A model generated the notes under the pieces. The model searched no databases and was not told where the DNA came from. It saw only the letters and a program-made list of their open reading frames with translations. DNA of 64,000 bases from assembly GCA_021613535.1 (NCBI GenBank), contig CP075492.1:18786001-18850000 (forward strand). The letters are read 5' to 3'. A program made the position numbers and the translations under genes. Below, piece by piece: positions 43,666 through 55,354 of this stretch (positions within the stretch are counted from its first letter, which is position 1; each line of letters begins with the position of its first letter). This DNA comes from Adineta vaga. Its lineage: Eukaryota > Rotifera.

Positions 43666-46600
43666 ATGAAGAATATTCAAAGCAATTCGTTTCTCATCCA
43701 GCCGATTCGAACGAGATACCAAGTAAAAAATAAGAGCAAGCAGTGCCGATCGCATCCGTCCAGTGTAAGAATCATCAGAGTATCTCTTCGTCCATCACTG
43801 ACAAAGGTATGTTAATCTATTGTTAGATACTCGTGCATTGAACGAAGAATTGAATTTCGTAGAGTGACATAGTATCTCAATCAACACAACAGCATCCAGG
43901 AGTAAGCTACACGAGATCATTTTCTCAAAAGATTTATCCCAACACTGACATCCAACCGGCAGAAGATGCACCAACACACAGTCCACCGAATAAGAACGGC
44001 CAGAATGATTTTTCATCAGTATTGTTTTTCATTCATGGCACATATCTTATCTACTTGTCCTTTTCAACTAGTTCTCAATCAAGCAGACGACACCATACAA
44101 TTTTGCATCATTATCACCCTCTGGAGTGTCTTGTATCACTGATTCAATTGTCGGCATTCAGAAAAACAAGGCTCCCAGTAGATCAAATACAAATAAAGAA
44201 AATCATATTCAATCTTTGAACGATCATCGAAAGCGAAAAAGCAGACAAAAGTAGATAGATAATTGCTCAGTAGCCCATGCTGGTTTTTTACTTTTAGACG
44301 TTGTTGCTGCCCATGTACTCCATTATGCACGTTTTTATCAATCATGGGTGGGATTCTTCTTGCTGCTCTTCTTACTGGAATCCTTGTGAAAATTCTATCA
44401 AGAGAGGGTACCGAAATTGCTTTTATAAAAGGTACTAACATCACAACGACGACTACAGCATCAACGACAAACACAACAGGTATTGTAAATCTATATCTAT
44501 ATATATAAAGAAGAAAGTTTGTCTGTCTGTCTGTCTGTCTGTCTGTTCGCTATGCATTCAGTCGCTGTAATAGCCACGATCACCAAACTTTCTACGATGC
44601 TTCCTTAGGTCCCAGGAAAGGTCGACATGGGGTTAGAATGGTCATTGGGGGGTGAGGGTGGGGAGCGTGGGTGAAATTTCACCCAGGCAGTTCAATGATA
44701 GCTAACATTCCCAAACTTTCCACAATGCTTCTCTAGGCCCACGGGAAGGTCGACATTTACTTTGTTCCGAAAAAAATGAATTCTACGCTTCCTACAGGCA
44801 ATCTATGAAACTGACCAATAGGATTGCAGCATCTCAAAACCTTTAAATAATTGATAGCGAAGGCGGCCGAAGGCCGTCTGAGCGCATATCTACGATAATT
44901 TACATGTTCCGTTTCAAAATAAATTGATTTGAGGATGGGAATCGGTGTCTGGGTGAAATTTCACCCAAGTCGTATTGAATTTCAATTGTCGTTATTTTGG
45001 TAGAAACTTACAGCATGTGCTCCACTTTTGAGGTTTTTTTATTTAATACTATTTATTTCTTGCAATAAATGTGACAATTAAAGGTTCTTTAATCGATATG
45101 TATCTATCTATCTATATAATCTTCTATATAATCTTCTATATATATATAAAGAAGAAAGTTTGTTCGTTATGCGTACGTTCCCTGTAACAGCTAACGTCAC
45201 CAAACTTCCCACAATGCTTCCCTCGATCCAGAGGAAGGTCGACATGGGGTGTAGAATGGGACTGGAGTTGCAGCGGGACAGTAGGAGTGGATTTAAAAGG
45301 AACAGAGCTGTATATCGTATACAAAGCCAGACAAAATCTGTAGGAAAGAACTAATGAAGAGATGCGAAGTTCTGAAAAAAGACCTGGTGCATGACGCGAA
45401 AAGGGATATAGGAAGGATCTCAGTACGGAGGAGAAACACGTGTGGAAGACAGGTAACATATGCTGAGTGACGACCTGAAAGATTACACTAACTAAGTCAG
45501 GGCGGAAAAGGAGGGTGTGAGAATTTTCTGATACACGACGGATAAATACGAACGAGGAGGTCCTGTGGGTGATAAGAAAAGCACTGCTGTAGATAAAAAA
45601 CGTAAATTGTGTCGTTTTTGCAGCGGGTATCTCCGCTAGTTCTTTATACAATTACATATATGGTACATAGAGGATACTTTGTCAGAAATATGAAATTCCG
45701 TATATTTTCTTATTGTTTAACTGGGCAGAACTAATGTTTTTTAAATTCTTTTCAGTGATTTGCAATCCACCTTGTCTCAATGGTGGCACTTGTGTCCTTC
45801 CTAATAATACATGTCTATGTATTTCTGATGTTTGGACAGGATCACAATGTCAAACACGTATGTATCGCACACATGTCATCAGATATCATCTAATTCTTAT
45901 CTATGAATAGCGCTGAGAATCTTCTGGTCATTCGACAATAATCTGCTTGACTTATACGGAAACTTTCCTGGCAGTGGGAAAAACAATCCAACCTACCAAC
46001 CGCCTGGCATCACCGGCTATGGTTCATGTTTGTATCTCAACGGTTCACTAAATCAATCGGTGACGGTCTACGAACCTCCGTTTTTGAATATGGCGTACAC
46101 ATCGTTCTCCTTAAGTGTCTGGGCTCGAGCGAATTCATTCCGAAGTGGATGTAGTATTGGAATTTGTGATAATGCAATATTTGGTCAACATGATCAAAAC
46201 ACCTTGCGCCGCTCTCTACATATCACAGTGAGATATCAAAAGATCTATTTGGGATTCTACGGTGATGATATAAGTGGTAGTCTAGTTCTTCAGCCTCTAG
46301 TATGGTATCATGTGAGTTTTTCTGCATTTATGCGCCACACAGACTATAGCTAGCAATCTTTTTAGATGGCATTTGTCTATGATTATCCCAATCGAAGACA
46401 ATTTGTATATGTTAATGGAGATCTTGATAACTCAGGGTCTTCTAAAGACCCATATGAAGGTATTAGCGGTGATCTAACCATCGGTACCAATGGTGTCGGC
46501 TCACCGAACTTCTGGGATGGTTGCCTCGACCAAATCACCTATTTTTCTCGCGCCAAAAGGTAAGTCCATACTCATGACCTATGCCAATAAGAGAAATATT

Positions 46601-47287
46601 TGGTTTGTTTTCAGTGCTGCTGAGGTATTACGAGATGCTACCCTTACAGTTTCATATACATTCAACAACAATACACTTCTTGATGACGGTCCTCTCGGCA
46701 TTAATGGTACTGGTATCAATGTGCAGTATACCACTTCCGGTCGCGTCAATCAAAGTCTAAAACTATCAAACAGTTCGTCTTTCGTTGAAGCACGTGGTCT
46801 TGTCTATCTGGGTACCAACGGTTATTCGTATTCCATCGTCATCTGGATTCGACCTGCATCAGTCGCCGGTGGTACAATTGTTCATGTATCACCTACTTCA
46901 GGCACTGTGACATGGTCGATGCCCATGCTTGGTTTCACAAGTGCAGGCAATATCGGTGTCCAAAGTTGTAGTAGCAGCGGTGTGGTTTCTTTGACAGGAC
47001 CCGTTATCTCTACTGGCGTATGGACACATGTCGCCATCACTTATTCGTCCTTGAACGGATTGCGGCTATGGATCAATGGCACGCAATTCAATACATCATC
47101 ATCGACTTTTGTATGGTCAACGATCAACGCACCCGTGACAATCACATTGGGTGCCTCACCGAGTAGTGTTGGTGCTTGTGCATCTGGTGTGATCACCACA
47201 GGTCAATATTCTGATTTGTTGGATGAATTTCAGTTATACTCAAGAGAACTATCAGCAACTGAAGTCATGAATCTAGCCACTCCTTAG
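43666..47287 (+). CDS. Type II membrane protein: TM, Thr-rich stalk, EGF, two LamG-like lectin domains (about 661 aa, 8 exons)
   Basis: Exons 43666-43764, 43863-44018, 44072-44250, 44298-44479, 45756-45857, 45911-46311, 46366-46559 and 46615-47287 join in phase. The cytoplasmic tail is polar, ending in a basic run (HRKRKSRQKRCCCPC). The membrane anchor is SIMGGILLAALLTGILVKIL. A short Thr stalk (TNITTTTTASTTNTT) follows, then an EGF-like module (CNPPCLNGGTCVLPNNTCLC) and two concanavalin-A/laminin-G-type domains. The first runs from WSFDNNLLDLYGNFPG to the strand ending FWDGCLDQITYFSRA; the second from VSYTFNNNTLLDDGPLGING to LLDEFQLYSRELSATE, the typical LamG_3 end motif. Intron 4 is 1276 nt and filled with Helitron-like repeats. 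Probable surface carbohydrate- or matrix-binding protein. Confidence 0.85.
44506..45260. mobile_element. Helitron-like repeats inside intron 4 of the LamG gene
   Basis: One copy begins about 44496 with TATATATATAAAGAAGAAAG and TTTGTCTGTCTGTCTGTCTG, then blocks shared with 6090-6480, including GGGTGAAATTTCACCCAGGC (about 44668). It has a CG-rich hairpin GGCGGCCGAAGGCCGTC near 44874 and another GGGTGAAATTTCACCC near 44954. A second start (TATATATATAAAGAAGAAAG, TTTGTTCGTTATGCG) lies at 45138-45180. These are dispersed non-autonomous pieces; no protein is encoded. Confidence 0.65.
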
Positions 47288-47446
47288 TTTATCTTAATCG
47301 ACTTTGACATTCGTTTCGTTTTGCACCACAGGATATGGATTTATAATAAGAAACGGAAGCAAACAACTCATATGTAAACAACGATATATATTCTCATATA
47401 TCTATCTTTTATTATTTTTAATCGAACAATATTTATTTTCTTAATT
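47288..47446. other. Convergent 3' region
   Basis: Short spacer between the LamG gene and the minus-strand secreted gene. Nothing beyond likely 3' UTRs is seen. Confidence 0.4.
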
Positions 47447-47914
47447 TTATTCTTGAACATAAAACCATTTAATTAATACAATAAAATTCGTCATAATGAT
47501 GAAATATCGAATATAAATATTATTTTTCGTAGCTGAATTTGTTATTCTTATTGCTTCTGAATTACAATTTGTGAATTGATAATCAACTGCAGCAATAGTT
47601 GTACTATTTTGATTGATAATCCAAATCAATGTTCTTGGTTTTGTTGGATCCATAAAAGATTTTTCCGGAATATCAATAATATTTTCATATTTTGTTGTTA
47701 AACAATTCGCACCATTCCGAGTAGTAACAATTGATAATTTTTTAGGGTTATCTTTTAATTCAGCAATTTTTAATTGATTAACAAAACAACAACATTCATT
47801 TTGAGAACATTGTGAAGTCCATTTATAATCGCCTACCCAATTTTTTCCAGCGACATAAAAATTCGTATTTGAATAAAATATTAATAAAGTTAAGAAGAAA
47901 TATTGACTAACCAT
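47447..47914 (-). CDS. Secreted or GPI-anchored Cys-containing protein (155 aa)
   Basis: Signal peptide MVSQYFFLTLLIFYSNTNFY, then a compact domain with WVGDYKWTSQCSQNECCCFV, NCLTTKYENI and QFTNCNSEAI, giving an even set of extracellular Cys. It ends in a hydrophobic stretch (YIRYFIIMTNFIVLIKWFYV), which could be a GPI signal or a tail anchor. The beta-rich composition suggests a small lipocalin-like or sandwich domain, but the family is not identified. Intact, with a good start context, convergent to the LamG gene. Confidence 0.65.
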   Translation of the reverse strand: MVSQYFFLTLLIFYSNTNFYVAGKNWVGDYKWTSQCSQNECCCFVNQLKIAELKDNPKKLSIVTTRNGANCLTTKYENIIDIPEKSFMDPTKPRTLIWIINQNSTTIAAVDYQFTNCNSEAIRITNSATKNNIYIRYFIIMTNFIVLIKWFYVQE

Positions 47915-48150
47915 ATTTGCAAAAGAATTAAAATGACTGTAAATTTTTCGGTGTAGTATTTATTTATCTTTTTTCTCTTATCTTTCATTTTTTTTGTGTC
48001 ATTCTTTTTTATCACTTAAACAATTATTACACAGTCGTGTTGCAAGAACGCTTAAATGATTATCGAATATACACATACAACAAGTACTTGAAGAAAAGTA
48101 TCTTCTAATGCTTATTTAAGTTATTCAACTTGAGTAAATTTCATAAAAAG

Positions 48151-48212
48151 AATCTTGAGGGTGTGGGTGGGTGTAAATGTGTGAAAAAGGGTGATATAGT
48201 AGGGGTGTGGCT
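48151..48212. repeat. Telomere-mimic element, left arm plus direct partial copy
   Basis: ATCTTGAGGGTGTGGGTGGG is followed about 30 bp later by AGGGGTGTGGCTGAG in the same orientation. The complementary arm is missing. Confidence 0.6.
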
Positions 48213-48636
48213 GAGAAAAAAATTTGAATCGTTTCCTCGCAAGTATAAAATGAATTCTAAAGAAAAGAAGATTTCGTTTTTATCAAAAACAAAAAAATGT
48301 GGAAATGTCGGATTGCATTCGAAAGTTATGTGTACTGTAAAAAGTGTATGAGAGAGATGAGTCATGTTGAAATGTCTGTGTATCAAAATTATCATGAAAA
48401 AATCTTTTCGATGAGTACGATTTTTGATGACGTGTTTTTTAATGAATTTTTGTGTTTGTCTCTATCAGAATTACAGTCGTAGGCAACTTGGTTTCTGGAT
48501 GCAGTTTTCGCGCATTTTGAAACTTTGGTGAGACAAAACTTCTGTAGAAAACTATGGTTTTGTCCAAAACTAATATTAGAGTTGGAAGCAGCGTCAAAAA
48601 GTGAGTCGATTTATGTTTTCAATAATTTGAGAGGTG

Positions 48637-48749
48637 GCTATGGGTCTGGATTTGAGTCTCGGTGTAGGTGGAAAGGAGTGGATTCGAGTTTTAAATCTAT
48701 CCAACAACCGCACCCATCCACATCCACCTACACTACCCACACTCTCAAG
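48637..48749. mobile_element. Diverged long palindromic element
   Basis: GTGGCTATGGGTCTGGATT and TCGGTGTAGGTGGAAAGG pair with CATCCACATCCACCTACAC and ACTACCCACACTCTCAAG across a 40-bp loop. Same end signature (CTCAAG) but substituted arms; an old copy. Confidence 0.6.
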
Positions 48750-48883
48750 TTTATTCCTGAAATTCCATCAAATATTACCATCTAAAGAAAAAGAATGATA
48801 AAAATTTTGCTTTATTTGTCAAATGAATTTAGTATCAATAGGTTTGGAAGAGGATGGATATGGATGTTCTTTTTTCTCTTATA

Positions 48884-48904
48884 CTCACACCCACACCCAC
48901 AAGG
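48884..48904. repeat. Telomere-like half element (CCCACA repeats)
   Basis: CTCACACCCACACCCACAAG without a visible left partner nearby. Confidence 0.55.
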
Positions 48905-48962
48905 AAAGGTTTATTGGTTAGTAAATAAATGAGGGTCATTTGTTCTTTCGTCGTGGAAGATT

Positions 48963-50399
48963 TTAAATCTCTTGAAATTTGGTCTCATTCGTACGTGAAC
49001 CTTGAGCTGAACTTCTAATAGAAATATCTTTGGTTAACACGTGTGTTCCATCAGCATTCCAAATATTTTCATTAGCAAATTGAACTGTATAACGTACATC
49101 AGTTTGTAAAAGTGCATTACTATCAGGTAAAATTAAAAGTAATTGCCAAACACCTTGATTGATATTTGCTGGAATACGAAGTTTTCGATCGATACTTGTA
49201 ACATTACCTTCAGGTGTCCAATTTCGAGGATTGACACTTAGAGTTGTTTGATATTTGATACGTGCACTACCTGTTTTACCATTATCAAGAATAAGATTAA
49301 CAGGTCTTGTTAAATGCATTGCTGAAAAGCCAGTATTTTGTACTTTGAGAGAAAAAGCTAAAATACCACCAGGTGCAACTTCTTGTGAATAAGAAAGACT
49401 TTTTAATTCAAAACGATAACCAAGTTTACGTGTAAAATCTTGTTTAACTGAAGTACCCCATGCATTATAAATAGGTGTATAATAATCTCGATGAAGATAT
49501 GTCATATGTTGTTGTTTGGATTCTAACATTGCATTTTGAGCATTATTATATTTACTATTTGGTGTACCAAATGATTCACCACCAAAAAAAGCATAACGAG
49601 TCATTTGATTAATATACGTAAGTTCTTTAGCACGTGACCATCCATAAGAAAATGTACCTTCATCATCACTACTAGCAAGATAAGCATCATTGTGATAACC
49701 AGTACGTGCTTTTCCCGTGTTAGTATATGCTTCGGCTGATGAAAGAGGTATATCACTACCAACGATTTGACGAATATAATATGGTGTACGAACAATTACT
49801 GAACGTGTAATTGGTAATGCAGACATATAAGTCGAATGAACTTGTTTTAATGCAGTGGTTTTGATTGGATAATAGAATTCTGTATTAGTTGTGCTAAAAT
49901 ATGATGAATGCATTTCACCCCATGGTCCAAACATACCCATTTCAACAGCAACAATAATATCTTCATATTCATAATAAATTGGTTTCATATCCATAATATG
50001 AGTTTGAACAGTTGCAATGCTTTTTGGTTCTGGAGCAAGAACAGAATCCCAAGAATAAGCTGATCGCATTATTACTTTTAATCCTTGTTGACGACAGTTA
50101 TTAAGTGCTGATCGAATTTCAGTGAGTTTCATCTGTCCAATATGTGAACTATTCTTATAAGCTGAAATATCGATTTTGATAAGAACTAATGATAATTTTT
50201 CAGCACTATTTCGTAGACTATTAATTCCATAAAGATCATCAGAGAATCGATGTGTAATCCAACCTCGTTCAGGATTAGCAAAGAGCGCTTGACTTGATGT
50301 AAATGTTTTTGTAACAATAGTAGGTTCAATCGCCCATGTTTCATCCAATAAACTCATTAAAAATCCAAATAAGAAAACAACCACCAGTTGGTTCTTCAT
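48963..50399 (-). CDS. Secreted DUF4874/DUF4832-type protein, intronless (478 aa)
   Basis: Signal peptide MKNQLVVVFLFGFLMSLLDE, then NPERGWITHRFSDDLYGINS, the hallmark start of DUF4874, and a TIM-barrel-like region with IMRSAYSW, VAVEMGMFGPWGEMHSSY and RSVIVRTPYYIRQIVGSDIP. This is followed by a DUF4832-type beta domain (FELKSLSYSQEVAPGGILAF ... WTPEGNVTSIDRKLRIPANI). Such pairs occur mainly in secreted bacterial and fungal proteins thought to act on carbohydrates; the activity is unproven. The absence of introns in a gene this long, unlike its neighbours, fits acquisition by horizontal transfer, a known habit of bdelloids. Intact and complete in length. Confidence 0.8.
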   Translation of the reverse strand: MKNQLVVVFLFGFLMSLLDETWAIEPTIVTKTFTSSQALFANPERGWITHRFSDDLYGINSLRNSAEKLSLVLIKIDISAYKNSSHIGQMKLTEIRSALNNCRQQGLKVIMRSAYSWDSVLAPEPKSIATVQTHIMDMKPIYYEYEDIIVAVEMGMFGPWGEMHSSYFSTTNTEFYYPIKTTALKQVHSTYMSALPITRSVIVRTPYYIRQIVGSDIPLSSAEAYTNTGKARTGYHNDAYLASSDDEGTFSYGWSRAKELTYINQMTRYAFFGGESFGTPNSKYNNAQNAMLESKQQHMTYLHRDYYTPIYNAWGTSVKQDFTRKLGYRFELKSLSYSQEVAPGGILAFSLKVQNTGFSAMHLTRPVNLILDNGKTGSARIKYQTTLSVNPRNWTPEGNVTSIDRKLRIPANINQGVWQLLLILPDSNALLQTDVRYTVQFANENIWNADGTHVLTKDISIRSSAQGSRTNETKFQEI

Positions 50400-50980
50400 G
50401 ATATCTTACCTTTTAATTCTAGAAAAGAAAACGTTATAGAATTATATTTCTCTTCGAAATTCTGACTGCACAACCCTTTTAGAACGAAAAATGAATGTAT
50501 TAAAAATCGAAAAAAAGAACGATATTAAATATAATATAGTTGTCGCCTACATGATTCTTTTTTTCTTATTTTTTCATGACATAAAACACGTAAAAACACT
50601 TTATTACTAAGACGTTTTTCTGACGTTTTTAATCGAAAATAAACATTCCTTTTCTTTTTTCTTTTAAGTATCGATATCCTATGGACAAATACAGGTGACA
50701 AAGGTATACGTTGTCAACACATCTACCACACAAGTGCAAATAACAACGTATGGTAACTGATCAAAAAGCTTTCGTTTTCATCTCGGAAAAAAGCAATATG
50801 AATGAGAATAAATATACCATGATTTAAACAAGTATATGATTTACAAGGTCGATTTAAGTTCCATTGAAACCTGGTGAACAAGAACAATTAAAATGATAAG
50901 AATATTGCTGCTGAGATTGATAAATGTTCTATTATTTTATTCACATATATTTTTCGAATAACACACAAATGACGACAAAA
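50400..50980. other. Intergenic, no supported feature
   Basis: AT-rich spacer between two minus-strand genes. Nothing recognisable. Confidence 0.45.
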
Positions 50981-52028
50981 TCATGTCGTACCAGAAACAG
51001 TTTTCATTTGAATTCTTTCAGGTTGTGTGGCAACAGTGATTGTTCCTACTCGATGTCGTTGAAATAATTTCGTGACTATATTTTTTAATTGAGGAATAGA
51101 AAAAATTAATGCAACACTCAAGCCTGACATTGATATTACAACCGGAAACCATGCGAAACGATTCGTCAATGGATGTTCATCACCAGTTATGACAAATCTT
51201 ATAACGAGAATTATTGCCGGAAATCCCATGAAAAGTAAAAAACTCGTTTTGATTATAATCCGTTGAACAATGAGAACATCTCGATCGTGTCTTTTTTTAA
51301 TGGCTATTGTCAAATTGTTTGTGTGGTGTTGAAGAAATCTTGTTATTCGTAAATATATCATCAATAAACATAAAAATGGAAAAAGATAATCGAAAAAGAG
51401 TCCCCAAATAATCACACGTATATTTGTAAATGAAACAAAACAAAAAGAATCATTGATAGAATATACAATTCCATCCCAAGGTATTAGAACACATTGAATA
51501 CCAATTGCCCATATACATTCTCCCACAGGAAGAAGAATATAAAATTTCAAAGATCGAAAATATCGATTTTTAGGATAAACAATTCGAACTAAACGATAAA
51601 ATGCCTAAAAAATACGTTTGTACGAAGATATTTGATTCATCAATTTTACTCACCTGATTTACAAATGCAAAATACATTGTACAAACATGAATAATAGCAA
51701 CATATCCCTCAACTATACACCATGATGATTTGAATGATTTCCCATTTAAATCTCCTAACATTGTTCGAATATTCATTATCAACATAATTAATATAATTAT
51801 TAATATAGATAAATAGATATGAATACAATGAAAAATAGTTACTTTATCATTTTGTTTTATATGATTATAATACCATTGATAAATAAGAATTATTAAAACA
51901 AATAGCGAAATGAGAATTATAAAGATACAAAGACTAATTGTGAGCGAGGTAAGAACAAGTCCAATCTTTCTGTCTTCATTTTCCAACATTATCTGAAGTT
52001 GTTCAAAATCGAATGAGGAAGTTTTCAA
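50981..52028 (-). CDS. Rhodopsin-like 7TM receptor (332 aa, two exons)
   Basis: Exon 1 is 51654-52028, the intron 51605-51653 (49 nt, GTGAG...TTTTAG), exon 2 50981-51604. The N-terminus is DFEQLQIMLENEDRK, TM1 is about 24-48 (LTSLTISLCIFIILISLFVL). A TM3 with Cys (SSWCIVEGYVAIIHVCTMYF) runs across the splice to AFYRLVRIVYPKNRYF, a DRY-region variant. A second Cys (DSFCFVSFTN), a basic loop (AIKKRHDRDVLIVQR) and a tail FQRHRVGTITVATQPER complete the fold. It is a distinct subgroup from the 9097/12927 pair. The nearest DNA upstream (52029-52527) shows no extra exon. Ligand unknown. Confidence 0.82.
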
Positions 52029-52527
52029 GAAAAAAAAAGTAATTAAGTTTTTTTTCTAAAAACAAACTCATAATTTCAATCTTCTCAAACTAAGAAGATG
52101 AACTTTGTAAATCTTTTTCTAATGGTCCTGAAATTGAACTTAATGTCTTTTCATTTCGACTATTTTGATGAGTTTAAACGAAAGAAACAAATTTACTTAC
52201 TTGTCTACTTAAACATTCTTCACTAAAAAAACAAAGGATTAAATAATTATTATTTAATATTGAGACAAGAACTCGCCTTCTTATTCTAAATACTGTAAAT
52301 AATAAACGGAATATTAATCCTATAAGCTAATTGTCTTTATATGGAAGTTTAAAATAAGCAAAAAAGCAATTAACAAAATATTATCGAGTAGATTTTTATA
52401 GTTTTGTATATAAGTACTCAAAATGAAACGAGTAGGTATCTAATTCGACTTCAAATATAAACATTTTTATTGGATTTGTATCGAATCCACAAATGAATTA
52501 TATTCGCATCCTATTCGTTTCTTTGCA
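52029..52527. other. Intergenic, no supported feature
   Basis: A/T-rich upstream region of the receptor gene, with only short runs and no repeats of note. Confidence 0.45.
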
Positions 52528-53451
52528 CTATGTGTTAGTCGATTCGAGAAAAGCTCGTAAAAATTGAAGAACTTCATCTTCGTCAGCTGAGTAGTCTGTA
52601 TAAACTAGTTTACGTGTATCATTTACAATCTGAACATTTAATGTACACAAGTTCCGCATCAAATAAACCAAATTAACTACATTCATTATAGGTTTTCCAC
52701 GTTGATTCGAAGCATTGTACACTGCATACCGAGTGTAGATTTAGTCAAAGCAACACATTGTTGCCTATAGAACGAAGATCCGTAATCACGTTTATCATAT
52801 AATTGTAGATCTAGACGACGTATGAAGGAGTTGTAAGTATTGAGCAATAACCTTGTCATAGTATCTTCGCTTTTTCACAAGTCAGTTTCAATGAAGAAAG
52901 GTATGGTGCTCGTTCGAATAATATTTAGAGTTGTGTTTGTAGTTCAGCATTGTCTTCACGAATAAAAACATTGAGTGATTTCAAATGATTATGCGTTAGT
53001 AGAACTGAATGTAATTCGACGTGTGTTGGAAGTTCTATACATAGATAACAGATATTGTAGAACTGAATACGATCTAACAACGACCATCGAGTTAAGAATC
53101 AATATTATTGTAATTGTTGTACATGATTATAACACCAGTAATCAGTTTCATTAGGAGACGTTGGTGATTGGTGACCATTGATCCATTCACATCGTACAAA
53201 TCATTGATGTTGTGTTATCCAAAAATGACTGCTAAACGATTGAAGTAGTGCGTCGATATGATCTTTTCCCATCGACATCCATTTATTTTCCCAAAATGTG
53301 TATTTAATAATGGGACAGTCAAATGTCGTAGATTAGGCATACATTTCAACAAATTTTCTATCGTAAATGATGCATCACGAGCATATATTTTCAATGAAAC
53401 GATGAATTGGCATCCATAAAATATTGTCAACAAGTGTCTGATACCGATCAT
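52528..53451 (-). pseudogene. F-box/LRR gene remnant with several frame breaks
   Basis: Pieces on the minus strand in different frames, in 5'-3' order: FIVSLKIYARDASFTIENLL, then LKCMPNLRHLTVPLLNTHFG and GCRWEKIISTHY (53451-53215); then RIQFYNICYLCIELPTHVEL and HNHLKSLNVFIREDNAELQ (about 53090-52920); then NVVNLVYLMRNLCTLNVQIV and a short acidic end (52722-52528). The LRR spacing and the order match C-terminal halves of bdelloid-type F-box genes. No F-box is seen upstream. Stops and shifts between pieces make it a decayed copy. Confidence 0.55.
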
Positions 53452-55354
53452 TGGTTAGTTACATATAATAGTTATTGAAACGAAGACAAGTTAGATGAGG
53501 AATAAAACGACATTACCTAATGATTTCTTTGATAGTTTGACAGGATGACATATGACCAAACGAAAGTGATCGCACAGATTAGAAAAGGAAAATGTTGGAT
53601 TTAACCTGGTGTTTCATCATCATTTGAGAAACGAATAGATGTAATTCGATCAGAAAATTTAGATATTAATATAATAATAAAGAATTATTTTAATCAAAAT
53701 AAACCCAACAAAACATACAATCCATAAAATCATTCGTATATTTGATTCTCACAAGTTACCGAGTTTAAAAAAAATCAAACGATAAGAATAAGAATTTGTT
53801 TTTCTATTTTCTAGAAAACTTATTTCTGTTAAAACACAACTTCGACGATTTTTTACAGAATTTTAAACGAAAATAGTTTTTTTTTGTCATTCATATATTA
53901 ATGTGGATAAAATCATCATGCAAATCTGCACAGAAAAAAATGACTTTAATTGAATATCTTCACTTCGCCGATGAACAAATCTAACCGTTATTCATCATGA
54001 CATTTCTATATTTTAACAGTAATCAAGTACATTTCTTTGAGAATTTCAATAATAGGAGTTGCTTGAAAGGTACGATAAGCTATGAATAGACAACATAGAT
54101 GTGTTGGACATTTGCTCAAATTATCGATAAAATGAATTTTTTTCCAACCAAGAATTTTTGAATATGGATCATACATTTCTAAGTTTCTGATTCTTTCATA
54201 ATACTGTAAGTTATTTATTATTCAATCAGAGTGTACAGTGCGATCGATGAGTAAAATTGCAAAACAATGAAGGTAAATGAGAAAGATCGTAGGCAAAGAA
54301 AAATCGTATAGCGGAGAATCACGTGTGCATAGGAGAGCGACTAGCTGCGCAGCTACATCATTGACAATTGAGCATCGTTAAGACTACTTAGTGATATTCC
54401 AGTGTGATGAAGATTAGTTCGACCTGATTTTCATAATGGATTGTTCTTTCGGCTGTGATAAGGGTCATACGAAAACAACTTTTCTATATGTGCTTGAGAG
54501 CGCCGATATTGGTCAATAGAATACCGTTTAGGACTAGGGATATGTCAAAAACACACGGTTATGATAGTACCAAGAGACTCTGACAGACTATATTGTGGAA
54601 GACTCATAGGTTCTGAATGGACCAATTCAATAAGCTTATATGGCTATAAAATCTGTAAAGAATATACGACTACAGAAATCATTAACGTATTTGAGGCGTT
54701 AAAATGTAAAGTCGTAGTTTATTTATAGGCATATGTATTTATGTCGAGTGTGTGTATGTGCTTATTGGATTCTAGCACAACCTTCGAGACCGTACCTTAA
54801 ACAAGAAAGAAAAACCATGCTGTATGCACCAATCTTCGCTAGTGCTATCATAATGTCATCGCAGATATATGAAGTTTCGACAGTTTGTCTGAAGTACTCC
54901 TTACTGTCAATATGACACATCCTTTTATGAGGCTGTCCACGACGAGAGCTTTGAAAGCGCACTCAAAGAAGACATAATGTAAGCTGATTATAGAAAATTC
55001 AGTCGAGGGTCAAGCGAGTCAGCCTCGACGAGCGTTATTTATTGCTAATTTAACAGCTTTATATCCAAACATGTTAAACAACATTTTGAGTAAGATATTT
55101 ATTAACCATTTTGTAGAAGTGAAGCAAAATCTAAACGATAAATTGATAGTTGTTTTATTAGATAAATATGGTAAGAAAATGGTAGAAGAATTAATCGAGA
55201 AATAATTGTCTTAGTTGCACAAAGGAAAAGCAAACTTTGTCTTTTTTTCGTTTCTTTTCTTTCTTCCTGTGGTTGATAAGCATAGTGGACACGCGACTCA
55301 CCTGAATGGATAACGATAACTAAAAATGTATTTGTTTATTTGTTCTTTTAGAAA
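53452..55354. other. Long intergenic stretch, no supported gene
   Basis: One minus-strand piece around 54210-54020 (MYDPYSKILGWKKIHFIDNL... TFQATPIIEILKEMY) looks coding-like without an identified family, perhaps more decayed gene sequence. The frames at 54733-54962 overlap each other and are not supported. Confidence 0.4.

Larger units (their letters stand above)
47915..48962. other. Intergenic, rich in palindromic-element pieces
   Basis: Contains three TGTGGG-type repeat pieces (listed separately) and no supported gene. Open frames here on both strands are partly translations of the repeats. Confidence 0.5.

Noticed and set aside
45136-45651. 171-aa minus-strand open frame
   Set aside because: It lies within intron repeats of the LamG gene, begins in the TATATA/AAGAAGAAAG repeat start and shows no domain.
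54733-54962. Open frames on both strands with Cys residues
   Set aside because: They are complementary shadows of one another with no recognisable motif.
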